From Novosphingobium terrae (GTDB taxonomy: Bacteria > Pseudomonadota > Alphaproteobacteria > Sphingomonadales > Sphingomonadaceae), in assembly GCF_017163935.1 (NCBI RefSeq), contig NZ_JABVZR010000001.1:3720001-3784000 (forward strand): DNA of 64,000 nt, written 5' to 3'. Every line of letters starts with the position of its first letter. Position 1 is the stretch's first letter. Position numbers and translations under genes: made by a program. The notes below the pieces were generated by a model that worked only from the letters and a program-made list of their open reading frames with translations, was not told the origin of the DNA and did no database searches. Positions 47,487 through 54,560 of this stretch are shown piece by piece.

Positions 47487-47807
47487 GTGGCCTGGTTTTC
47501 TCTGATAATCGCCGGATTGCTTGAAGTTATCTGGGCGACTGCCATGAAGCAGTCGCAGGGCTTTTCACGTTTCTGGCCGAGTGTGATCACCATCGTCGGC
47601 GTGATCGGCAGCTTCGGGTTGCTGTCATGGTCCATGCGGTCCTTGCCGCTTGGCACGGCCTACACCGTCTGGACAGGCATCGGAGCTGTTGGCGCTTTTC
47701 TGACGGGCGTCGTGGTGCTGGGCGAAGCCTTGACGATGATGCGCGCCGCTGCCGCCCTGCTGATCGTGAGCGGCCTCGTGCTGATGAAGCTGTCTGCCCC
47801 GCACTGA
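47487..47807 (+). CDS. gdx: SMR guanidinium exporter, Gdx/SugE type
   Basis: A protein of 106 aa with four membrane helices. It begins MAWFSLIIAGLLEVIWATAM (start GTG, with AAGGA about 8 nt upstream), containing the essential Glu in LLEVIW, then KQSQGFSRFWPS and LPLGTAYTVWTGIGAVGAFL. These are the signatures of the SugE/Gdx subfamily, which exports guanidinium, rather than the EmrE/Qac drug exporters. It works as a dual-topology dimer in the inner membrane. The TGA abuts the internal repeat of TH element D. No other genes of guanidine metabolism are nearby. Confidence 0.9.
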   Translation: MAWFSLIIAGLLEVIWATAMKQSQGFSRFWPSVITIVGVIGSFGLLSWSMRSLPLGTAYTVWTGIGAVGAFLTGVVVLGEALTMMRAAAALLIVSGLVLMKLSAPH

Positions 47808-47963
47808 TGCGCCGCAGGCCGTGAATCTGTGACGGATGGGCTGCGCTGGCAATAGGGAAGCCTGCGACGCAGCAATTTGGGCGCAAGGCCGAACCCGATG
47901 CGCAACGCAGACAATAATGGGAGCGCGAGGGGATAATCCCCTCGCATCTAACCTCTCTAAACC

Positions 47964-48671
47964 TCAATCATTCAAAGCATTAATCGCCCCATGCACCCGT
48001 GCCTCGATCTCGTCACGCGGCAGGCCTGCGGGGATGGTCTCGCCCACGCGATAGGTGATCGTGCCCTTGCGCTTCCAGAAGCCCCGGAACAGCGGCCCGC
48101 TGTTCACCGCGATGGGCACCACGGGCAGGCCGATCAGCTTGTAGATTCCGGCGAAACCCGATTGCAGCTCGGGCTTCTTGCCATGGTGGACGCGGGTGCC
48201 CTCGGGGAAGATCACCAGAGGGCGGGGAATGACCGAAAACTTGCGCGCCGCCGCGATCATTGCGCGCAGGGCCTTGGCGCCCTGATCGCGTTCGACGGGG
48301 ACCAGGCCGTAAACCTCGCCGGATTTGCCCCAGCCGGGCACCTTCATCAGCTCCACCTTGGCGAAGATGGCGGGGTGATCGATCAGCGTGGGCAGGTCGA
48401 CGGCCTCGAACATGGCCTCGTGCTTCACGGCGATCAGCACGGCGCCGGTGGGGATCTGCCCCTCGATCACCACGCGGATGCCCAGAACGTGGCGCGTGCA
48501 CCAGCGCTGCCAGTTGGACCAATGCTCGCACATCCAGCGGTTGATGGCCTCGCCGCAGTGGCGGGTGATGGGGGTCAGCAGGCCCAGCAGCACCGAGCCG
48601 CCGAAGAAGAAGATCGCAAAGAGGATGCTGCGCAGCCTCTCTTCAAAGGTGTAGCCCCTGTCGGGAGTCAT
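47964..48671 (-). CDS. plsC: 1-acyl-sn-glycerol-3-phosphate acyltransferase
   Basis: A protein of 235 aa with one N-terminal membrane helix (LRSILFAIFFFGGSVLLGLL). Acyltransferase motif I is AVKHEAMFEAVDL (HX4E variant), motif II VPVERDQGAKAL, motif III IFPEGTRVHHGKK, and motif IV GLPVVPIAVNSG. It makes phosphatidic acid for phospholipid synthesis. Its ATG overlaps the ydcF-like stop (ATGA). The left palindrome of TH element D lies about 20 bp past its stop. Confidence 0.92.
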   Translation of the reverse strand: MTPDRGYTFEERLRSILFAIFFFGGSVLLGLLTPITRHCGEAINRWMCEHWSNWQRWCTRHVLGIRVVIEGQIPTGAVLIAVKHEAMFEAVDLPTLIDHPAIFAKVELMKVPGWGKSGEVYGLVPVERDQGAKALRAMIAAARKFSVIPRPLVIFPEGTRVHHGKKPELQSGFAGIYKLIGLPVVPIAVNSGPLFRGFWKRKGTITYRVGETIPAGLPRDEIEARVHGAINALND

Positions 48672-49201
48672 GTCTTTTTCCAGAAGTACCAGGCCTGGCG
48701 CGCCAGCCATTTGCAATATTCGGTGAAGAGGATGCGCAGGCTGGGCCGCGTGGGCACGGCATCCTCGATGATGGTCACGCCCTTTGGCACAGGATGGGTG
48801 AGTTCAAAAGCGGCGCGGCGCATATGCCAGTCCGACGTCACCAGCCGCACGCTGGAGAGGTGGTGGCTGGCGATCCATTGCGTGGATTCAGAGGCATTGC
48901 TGCGGGTATCGACACTGTCGTAACCCAGCGTGATGCAGCAGCGCATCAGCGCTGGCTCGATCTTGTAGAGCGTGGCGAACTCGGGCTGAGTCACCTCCTG
49001 ATCGACGCCGGAGACCAGCATCTGGCGCGCCCAGCCTTTGCGCAGCGTTTCCAGACCGCGCTGGATGCGTCCGTCGCCGCCGGTCAGCACAATCACGCCA
49101 TCGGCATGCACCTCGCCCGCCGGGCGCGGCAGAAAGGCGGCGAAGGCGATGAAGCCCAGCGCCCAGACCATCAGCACCAGAGAGAGCAGGCGCCTCAGCA
49201 T
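48668..49201 (-). CDS. YdcF/ElyC-family (DUF218) membrane protein
   Basis: A protein of 177 aa with an N-terminal membrane helix (LLSLVLMVWALGFIAFAAFL), then the DUF218 domain: DGVIVLTGGDGRIQRGLETL, MLVSGVDQEV, NASESTQWIASHHLSSVRLV and SDWHMRRAAFEL. Relatives such as ElyC and SanA affect envelope or lipid-carrier metabolism; the exact reaction is unknown. It is part of the ftsE-ftsX-ydcF-plsC run, 1 bp after the ftsX stop. Confidence 0.85.
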   Translation of the reverse strand: MLRRLLSLVLMVWALGFIAFAAFLPRPAGEVHADGVIVLTGGDGRIQRGLETLRKGWARQMLVSGVDQEVTQPEFATLYKIEPALMRCCITLGYDSVDTRSNASESTQWIASHHLSSVRLVTSDWHMRRAAFELTHPVPKGVTIIEDAVPTRPSLRILFTEYCKWLARQAWYFWKKT

Positions 49202-49202
49202 C

Positions 49203-50186
49203 TCACAGCATCCGTCTCAGGGCCGAGAGCACGGTCACGCGCGCCGTCACCACGGCCAGCACCACGGCGGCCAGCGGGATCAGCACCATCAGCGCCCAGT
49301 CGAGCCAGCCCAGCGCGCCGCCCGCGATCAGCCCGGCGCCAAGCCCGGCAAAGCGCCGACCCAGCACCAGCACCGCCGCCACCGCGACCGCCAGCCCCAA
49401 AGCCGCACCCGCGAAGGCATCAAGGCCGATGGCGCGCTGAAAAATGCGGGCGATCTGGCTATCGGTGCCGCCCATCATATGGACAATGGCAATGGTCTCG
49501 CGGTGCTGGCCCAGCGCCGAGCGCGTGGCGAGCAGCACGGCAGCGGTCATCGCCACGCCCAGCAGGCCGACCATGGCGGCGGCCAGCCATTGCAGGGAAT
49601 CGATCGCCCCGAACACGGGCGAAAGCCAATGCGACTGTGCATCCACCCGCGCGGCAGGCGCCACCTTGCCCAGCAGCTTGCGCAGCTTTTCCAGCTGGGC
49701 CTCATCGGCGGGGCCATTGGTCTTCACATCGATCAGCGCGGGCACGGGCACCACATCGGCGGCGCTGACACCCTGTTCCTGCGCCCCGCCCAGCCATGGG
49801 GCGAGCAGATTGTTCACCTCCTGCGCGGAGACCAACTGCACCGAGGCGACACCGGGCGCGTCCTGCAAGGCTTTCAGCGTAGCGCTGATCTGCCGGTCAC
49901 GCCCTTCGCCGGCATCCAGCACCTGCACGCTGACGCCGCCCGAAAGGTCCGCCGCCGCCGCCAGAGCGATGTTGCGCAAGGCAAGGCCGGTGGCCGCCGC
50001 GATCACCGTCAGCGCCACCATGATGGCGATCACCCATGGCATCGGCCCGGAGAGCCGCGCCTGAGGCACCAGCTCGCTGTCCGCTCCGCGCCCGCGAATG
50101 TTGCCGAAGCCGGGCAGGCGCAGCAGGCGCTTTTCGGCGGCTGCGGCCTCTGCGGGGTCTTCGTTGATGTTCAGATCCTCAGCCAT
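49203..50186 (-). CDS. ftsX: Cell-division permease-like protein FtsX
   Basis: A protein of 327 aa with a cytoplasmic N-terminal tail, a first helix (PWVIAIMVALTVIAAATGLA), a periplasmic domain of about 110 residues, and three C-terminal helices (WLAAAMVGLLGVAMTAAVLL; FAGAALGLAVAVAAVLVLGR; ALMVLIPLAAVVLAVVTARV). This is the FtsX/MacB-type topology. It forms an ABC complex with FtsE, whose gene overlaps by 8 nt, and in other bacteria regulates peptidoglycan hydrolases at the division site. The assignment relies on pairing and topology. Confidence 0.88.
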   Translation of the reverse strand: MAEDLNINEDPAEAAAAEKRLLRLPGFGNIRGRGADSELVPQARLSGPMPWVIAIMVALTVIAAATGLALRNIALAAAADLSGGVSVQVLDAGEGRDRQISATLKALQDAPGVASVQLVSAQEVNNLLAPWLGGAQEQGVSAADVVPVPALIDVKTNGPADEAQLEKLRKLLGKVAPAARVDAQSHWLSPVFGAIDSLQWLAAAMVGLLGVAMTAAVLLATRSALGQHRETIAIVHMMGGTDSQIARIFQRAIGLDAFAGAALGLAVAVAAVLVLGRRFAGLGAGLIAGGALGWLDWALMVLIPLAAVVLAVVTARVTVLSALRRML

Positions 50187-50934
50187 CGCGCAGATCCGGG
50201 AAACGGGCCGCCGTCTGGCCGCCGGCCTTGCGCGGGGGATAGCGCAGCGCGCCGGTGGGGTCGCTCATCTTGCCGCGATCCAGCCGCATGATCAGTGAAT
50301 CCGGCACTTTCTGAAGCAGATGCATATCGTGGGTGGCCACCACCACGGTGGTCCCCAGCCGGTTGAGCGCCTCGAACAGGCGCAGCAGCTTGACCGCCAT
50401 ATCGGGGTCGACGTTGCCGGTCGGTTCGTCCGCCACCAGCAGTTCGGGGCGCCCAATCACCGCGCGGGCAATGCCGACACGCTGCTGCTCACCGCCCGAA
50501 AGCGAGGCCGGGCGCGCATGCATCCGCCCCTCCAGCCCCACCCATTCGAGCATGTCGTTCACCGAAGCGGTGATCTCCTTTTCCGGCAGGCCCGCGATGC
50601 GCAGCGGCAGCGCCACATTGTCATAGGCCGAAAGGTGAGGCACCAGCCGCACATCCTGAAACACCACGCCGATGCGGCGGCGGAAGCCGGGCAGGCGTTC
50701 ACGCGGCAGGGTGATGGCATCGGTGCCGAACAGGCTGATCATCCCCCGGCTGGGCCGCTGCGCCAGATAGAGCATGCGCAGCAGCGAGCTTTTGCCCGCG
50801 CCGCTCGCCCCGGTGAGGAAATAGAAGCGGCCCGCGAAGAGGGTGAAGCCTACATCGGACAGCACCTCGCGCTCATTGCCATAGCGCAGGCCCACATTGT
50901 CGAAGCGGGCGATCTCGCCATCCATCCGGGTCAT
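50179..50934 (-). CDS. ftsE: Cell-division ATP-binding protein FtsE
   Basis: A protein of 251 aa. Walker A is LTGASGAGKSSLLRMLYLA, the Q loop is VVFQDVRLVPHLSAYDNVAL, the ABC signature ASLSGGEQQRVGIARAV, Walker B LLVADEPTGNVDP and the switch His is in VVATHDM. FtsE features such as LYLAQRPSRG fit. It powers FtsX. The ATG at 50934 is chosen over a TTG 6 nt upstream. The C-terminal tail of about 30 residues is longer than in E. coli. It is divergent from the zinc-ribbon gene. Confidence 0.93.
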   Translation of the reverse strand: MTRMDGEIARFDNVGLRYGNEREVLSDVGFTLFAGRFYFLTGASGAGKSSLLRMLYLAQRPSRGMISLFGTDAITLPRERLPGFRRRIGVVFQDVRLVPHLSAYDNVALPLRIAGLPEKEITASVNDMLEWVGLEGRMHARPASLSGGEQQRVGIARAVIGRPELLVADEPTGNVDPDMAVKLLRLFEALNRLGTTVVVATHDMHLLQKVPDSLIMRLDRGKMSDPTGALRYPPRKAGGQTAARFPDLRDG

Positions 50935-51149
50935 GCGCAAAGGCCTGACGCAGCGAAAGCAGGCCGGGGGGAGGCGTTCCGGGCAGACGCAAAAAAGGCG
51001 CTCGGTTCAGCGGAGGGGCATATCATCACCCTCATGCTATAACCGCCCCGCGCCTTAGAAAAAAGGGCGGTGGAAAAAAGCCTGCAGGTCGCTCTTTCGC
51101 AAATACCCTATCTTGCAGCGCTGGCCACAGCCATGCATGACAGGCAACG

Positions 51150-52022
51150 ATGATTATCGCCTGTCCAGCCTGTGCGACACGCTATGCCGTTCCGGATAAT
51201 GCCATCGGAGCGAAGGGTCGCACAGTGCGCTGCGCCAAGTGCCGCCACAGCTGGTTTCAGGATGGCCATGGGATAGAGGCAGAAGCGCCTGTTGCGGCGG
51301 TTCCTGTCGCCCAGCCGACCCCCGCGCCTGCCATGGCCGAGGCGATGGTTGCCGCGCCGGAGCCCGTTGCTCCACCCCCTCCTGCCCCGACAGTGCAGGA
51401 GGATTGGCCCTCATCCTACCCCGTTCCGGCCCCGGCGGGCGACATTGCTGTCGCAACGCCGACCGCTTTTGCCGCCCCTGTCCCGGCTTACGAGCGCGAC
51501 AAGCCCGAAGCGCAACCCGCCGCGACCACCACCGTCGCCGACGATTTCGACGACACACCTTCCAGCTTCGCGCATGAGCCGCCCTTCCGCCCCCGCCGCA
51601 ATCCGGCGCGGATGTGGACGATGCTGGCGATCACCTTCGGCCTGCTGGCGCTGGTGGCAGCGGGCGCGGTGTGGCGCTTCGGCCTGCCCGGCTGGCTGCC
51701 CTTCGGCCATTCGCCCTTTGCGGCGGGCCAGCCCGATCTGGTGCTGACCTTCCCCTCCAACCGGCAGGATCGCCGTTCGCTGGCCAATGGCGGGGAATAT
51801 TTCGGCATCAGCGGCACGATCACCAATGTCGGCAAGCAGCGGCGCAATGTGCCCCAGCTGATCGTGGTGCTGCGCGATGCGGGCGGGCGGAAAGTCTACA
51901 GCTGGGAGATCACCCCGGCCAAGCGCGTGCTGGCTCCGGGCGAATCCCTGGCCGTCAGCGAGGCGATGACGGATATTCCCCGCTCGGCCCATGGGGCGGA
52001 TATCGGCTGGAAAGCCGAATAA
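51150..52022 (+). CDS. Zinc-ribbon, single-helix membrane protein (DUF3426-like)
   Basis: A protein of 290 aa. The N-terminus IIACPACATRYAVPDNAIG...RTVRCAKCRHSWF is an MJ0042-type zinc ribbon with two CxxC pairs. A Pro/Ala-rich linker of about 100 residues is followed by one membrane helix (WTMLAITFGLLALVAAGAVW) and a periplasmic DUF3426-like domain (FGISGTITNVGKQRRNVPQL...VYSWEITPAKRVLAPGESL). Function is unknown; proteins of this type are common next to ftsE in alphaproteobacteria. The 215-bp gap upstream is shared with ftsE. Confidence 0.85.
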   Translation: MIIACPACATRYAVPDNAIGAKGRTVRCAKCRHSWFQDGHGIEAEAPVAAVPVAQPTPAPAMAEAMVAAPEPVAPPPPAPTVQEDWPSSYPVPAPAGDIAVATPTAFAAPVPAYERDKPEAQPAATTTVADDFDDTPSSFAHEPPFRPRRNPARMWTMLAITFGLLALVAAGAVWRFGLPGWLPFGHSPFAAGQPDLVLTFPSNRQDRRSLANGGEYFGISGTITNVGKQRRNVPQLIVVLRDAGGRKVYSWEITPAKRVLAPGESLAVSEAMTDIPRSAHGADIGWKAE

Positions 52023-52064
52023 AAGCCTGCGCTTCGGGGCTTGTAAGAAATTTGCCAAACAGCG

Positions 52065-52093
52065 CTTGCAGGGTGTGACGCCCTCTGCTAGTG
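52065..52093 (+). promoter_or_regulatory. Candidate sigma70 promoter for tRNA-Leu
   Basis: CTTGCA (52065-52070) and CTAGTG (52088-52093) are 17 bp apart, about 48 bp before the tRNA. The pair resembles stable-RNA promoters of alphaproteobacteria. Confidence 0.6.
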
Positions 52094-52140
52094 GCCCGCT
52101 CCTACCAAGCGAAGGGGCCTCGGCTCATCGCTGTCTTGAT

Positions 52141-52227
52141 GCGGTCGTGGCGGAATTGGTAGACGCGCAACGTTGAGGTCGTTGTGGGCGAAAGCCCGTG
52201 GAAGTTCGAGTCTTCTCGACCGCACCA
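52141..52227 (+). tRNA. tRNA-Leu (GAG)
   Basis: An 87-nt gene. The acceptor arm GCGGTCG pairs with CGACCGC, and CCA is encoded. The anticodon stem CAACG/CGTTG encloses loop TTGAGGT with anticodon GAG. A long variable arm (GTGGGCGAAAGCCCGT) marks a class-II tRNA, and the T arm loop reads TTCGAGT. It decodes CUC and CUU Leu codons. Confidence 0.97.
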
Positions 52228-52239
52228 GGAACATAAAAC

Positions 52240-52254
52240 ACCCCCTCGCGGGGT
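52240..52254 (+). terminator. Short hairpin after tRNA-Leu
   Basis: ACCCC (52240-52244) pairs with GGGGT (52250-52254) around CTCGC, 13 nt after the tRNA. A GC-rich run and CCGGTTTTCC follow. It may be part of the tRNA terminator. Confidence 0.4.
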
Positions 52255-52362
52255 CACTCGGGGGCAGGGCCCGGTTTTCCTATCCTTGGCATCTTTGAAC
52301 CATCTGCAGGGCCCACCCTGTGGAGAGCGCATCAGCTGCTGATGGACATTGCGCCTCAATAA

Positions 52363-52377
52363 GAACATAAAGTGAAC
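52363..52377 (+). promoter_or_regulatory. LexA (SOS) box upstream of imuA
   Basis: GAACATAAAGTGAAC matches the alphaproteobacterial LexA operator GTTC-N7-GTTC read on the opposite strand. It lies 29 bp before the imuA start codon and precedes a classic SOS mutagenesis cassette, so damage-induced expression of imuA-imuB-dnaE2 is strongly implied. Confidence 0.9.
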
Positions 52378-52405
52378 ATGAAGTGCGATTCGCAGGATGT
52401 TCGCC

Positions 52406-53119
52406 ATGATTCCACAACCCTCTCCGCTCCGGTCGCCTCTGCCGCCGCCACTGGCCGCCGGCCATCTGCACGAGATTCACGCCGATGCCGATGGCTGGGC
52501 AGCGGCCTTGGGCTTTGTGCTGGCGGCGGTGACCGGCACGCAAAGCCCCAAAGCGCCGCCCATCGTGCTGGTGCGCACCACCAAGACACGACAGGGCCTG
52601 CAGCCCTGCGGCGCGGGCTGGGCGCAGCTGGGGTTCGATTCCCGGCGGCTGGTGGTGGTGGAAGCGCCCGACAGCCTTGCCCTGCTGCGCGCCGGGCTGG
52701 ATGCCGCGCGCTGCCCGGGTCTGGCCGCCGTGGTGCTGGAAACATGGGGCCCGCTGCCCGACTACGATCTGACCGCCAGCCGCCGTCTGGTGCTGGCGGC
52801 GGAGCGTTCCGGCGCGCTGGTGATCATGCTGCGCGGCGATGCCCCACCCCGCGCCAGCGCCGCGCAGACCCGCTGGCACATCGCCCCGGCGCCCTCCATC
52901 GCTCTGGCAGGACAAGCGCCGGGCCATGCCGCGCTGACGGCCACGCTGCAGCGCCAGCGCGGCGGCGCCTCGGGACTGAGCTGGCTGCTGCATCGCGACG
53001 GCTGGCAGGGAGGTTTCCATGACCCCGCAAGCTCAACAGAGATCAAGCCCGCGCCGCTGTCTGGCGCTGTGGTTCCCTTTCCTGCCCTGCGAGCGGGTGA
53101 AACGCACCGCGCCGCCTGA
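52406..53119 (+). CDS. imuA: ImuA, SOS mutagenesis cassette protein
   Basis: A protein of 237 aa, RecA-like but lacking an intact Walker A. ImuA features are the N-terminal HLHEIHADADGWAAALGFVL, IVLVRTTKTRQGLQPCGAGW and TASRRLVLAAERSGALVIML, ending near LSWLLHRDGWQGGF. It supports translesion synthesis with ImuB and DnaE2. The ATG at 52406 has AGGA at 8 nt; an ATG 9 nt upstream would abut that site. Its reading frame continues 101 nt into imuB, giving a Pro/Ala-rich tail of about 33 residues beyond the usual end. Confidence 0.85.
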   Translation: MIPQPSPLRSPLPPPLAAGHLHEIHADADGWAAALGFVLAAVTGTQSPKAPPIVLVRTTKTRQGLQPCGAGWAQLGFDSRRLVVVEAPDSLALLRAGLDAARCPGLAAVVLETWGPLPDYDLTASRRLVLAAERSGALVIMLRGDAPPRASAAQTRWHIAPAPSIALAGQAPGHAALTATLQRQRGGASGLSWLLHRDGWQGGFHDPASSTEIKPAPLSGAVVPFPALRAGETHRAA

Positions 53120-54560
53120 CGCAGATCTGCCCTTTGCTCTGGTGGCCCGCGTGGGTCAGGCGCTGCGCCTCGCCGCGCTGGAGAGGGATGGCGCGAGTCA
53201 TGGCCTGGCCGTGGGGATGACTCTGGCCGATGCGCGGGCGCGCTGCCCCGATCTGGTGACCGCCCCGCATGACCCGCCCGAGGATGCCAGGCTGTTGGCG
53301 GTTCTGGCCGGGCGCATGGCGCGCTTCACCCCGATGGTGGCGCTCGATCCGCCCGATGGGCTGGTGCTGGACATCACCGGCTGCGCGCATCTTTTCGGTG
53401 GCGAGGCCGCGCTGGCCCGGCTGGCGATATCCGAGGCGGGGCTTACCACGCGCCCGGCGTTGGCCAGCCATGCCGCTGCGGCCCGCGCCTTGGCCCGCTT
53501 TGAACGCGGGCAGGCGGGCGGTGAGGAAGCATTGCGCATCCGCGCCCTGCCCATCACCGCGCTGGAATTGCCAGAGGCGTCACTGTCCGGGCTGCGCCGC
53601 GCCGGGCTCAAGCATCTGGGCGATCTGGCCAGCCGCCCGATGGGCTCGCTCGCCGCGCGTTTCGGCGAGGAGGCCGTGGCGAAGCTGCGCGCCATTCTGG
53701 GCGAGGCAGGCAGTCCTATTGTGGCGCGCGCACGCCCGGTGCCGATCCGCGCCGACATCCGCTTTGCCGAGCCCATCGGCCGCACGCAGGATGTGCTGGA
53801 GGTCGCCGAGGCCTTGCTGGAAGACACTGCGCGGCAGATGGAAGCGCGGCGTCTGGGTGGCCGCCGCTTTGTGCTGCGGCTGGAACGCGCCGATGGGGCG
53901 CTGCGCCATCTGGCGGTGGAGACCGCCCTGCCCACGCGCGATGCGGCGCCGGTGGTGCGGCTGCTGCGCGAAAGGCTGGAGAATCTGGCCGATCCGCTCG
54001 ACCCCGGTTTCGGCTTCGATGCCATGGCGCTGGCCGTGCCGCGCCATGAACCGCTGGCCGCGCGGCAAACCTCAAGCGAAGCGGAAGATCGGGAAGAGGA
54101 GACCATCGCCGCCCTGCTTGACCGGCTGGCGACGCGGCTGGGGGAAGGCGCGATCCTGCGCCTGCATCCGCGTGATCGGCACAGTCCGGAAAAAGCGCAA
54201 GCCCTGGTGGCTGCGGCGCGCGGTCTGCCCGGCGCGACGCAAGCACCTGCCCTGCCCCGCCCGCTGTTTCTCTTCGATCCGCCTCAAGAAGTGAGCGCCA
54301 TCGCGGGTGTGCCCGATGGGCCACCTTTGCGCTTCACCTGGCGCGGGCGGGCGCATGAGGTGCGCCTAGCCGAGGGCCCCGAGCGGATCGCGCCCGAATG
54401 GTGGCGCCATGCCCAAGGCCATCTGCCCGAAACGCCGCTGCTCACCCGCGACTATTACCGGGTGGAGGACAGCGCCGGATACCGCTTCTGGCTGTTCCGC
54501 CATGGCCTGTTCGAGGAGCAGACGCATCCGCGCTGGTATCTCCATGGGTTGTTTTCATGA
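53019..54560 (+). CDS. imuB: ImuB, Y-family polymerase-like protein
   Basis: A protein of 513 aa. The N-terminus RRCLALWFPFLPCERVKR replaces the catalytic DxD region of Y-family polymerases, as is normal for non-catalytic ImuB. The palm-like MTLADARARCPDL and LVLDITGCAHLFGGEAAL follow, then the helix-hairpin region LSGLRRAGLKHLGDLASRPM and the ImuB C-terminal part with WWRHAQGHLPETPLLTRDYY. It bridges DnaE2 and the beta clamp. GGGAGG precedes the ATG, which lies within imuA. The stop overlaps dnaE2 (ATGA). Confidence 0.93.
   Translation: MTPQAQQRSSPRRCLALWFPFLPCERVKRTAPPDADLPFALVARVGQALRLAALERDGASHGLAVGMTLADARARCPDLVTAPHDPPEDARLLAVLAGRMARFTPMVALDPPDGLVLDITGCAHLFGGEAALARLAISEAGLTTRPALASHAAAARALARFERGQAGGEEALRIRALPITALELPEASLSGLRRAGLKHLGDLASRPMGSLAARFGEEAVAKLRAILGEAGSPIVARARPVPIRADIRFAEPIGRTQDVLEVAEALLEDTARQMEARRLGGRRFVLRLERADGALRHLAVETALPTRDAAPVVRLLRERLENLADPLDPGFGFDAMALAVPRHEPLAARQTSSEAEDREEETIAALLDRLATRLGEGAILRLHPRDRHSPEKAQALVAAARGLPGATQAPALPRPLFLFDPPQEVSAIAGVPDGPPLRFTWRGRAHEVRLAEGPERIAPEWWRHAQGHLPETPLLTRDYYRVEDSAGYRFWLFRHGLFEEQTHPRWYLHGLFS

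Larger units (their letters stand above)
47296..47945 (-). repeat. TH element, copy D, inverted, carrying the SMR gene
   Basis: Relative to the other copies this one is reversed. The right end is at 47296-47316 (stem GCGAGGGGA/TCCCCTCGC, loop TTA) followed by GCGCTCCCATGACGTCTC and homology for about 80 bp. The left end is at 47925-47945 (the exact inverted copy of the first palindrome), preceded by the internal repeat GCGCCGCAGGC (from 47811)...GCCTGCGACGC. Between the halves lies the SMR gene, its 3' end touching the internal repeat. Confidence 0.85.

Noticed and set aside
52141..52405. Integrated element at tRNA-Leu
   Set aside because: There is no integrase, no repeated tRNA 3' end further along, and the following genes are the chromosomal SOS cassette.
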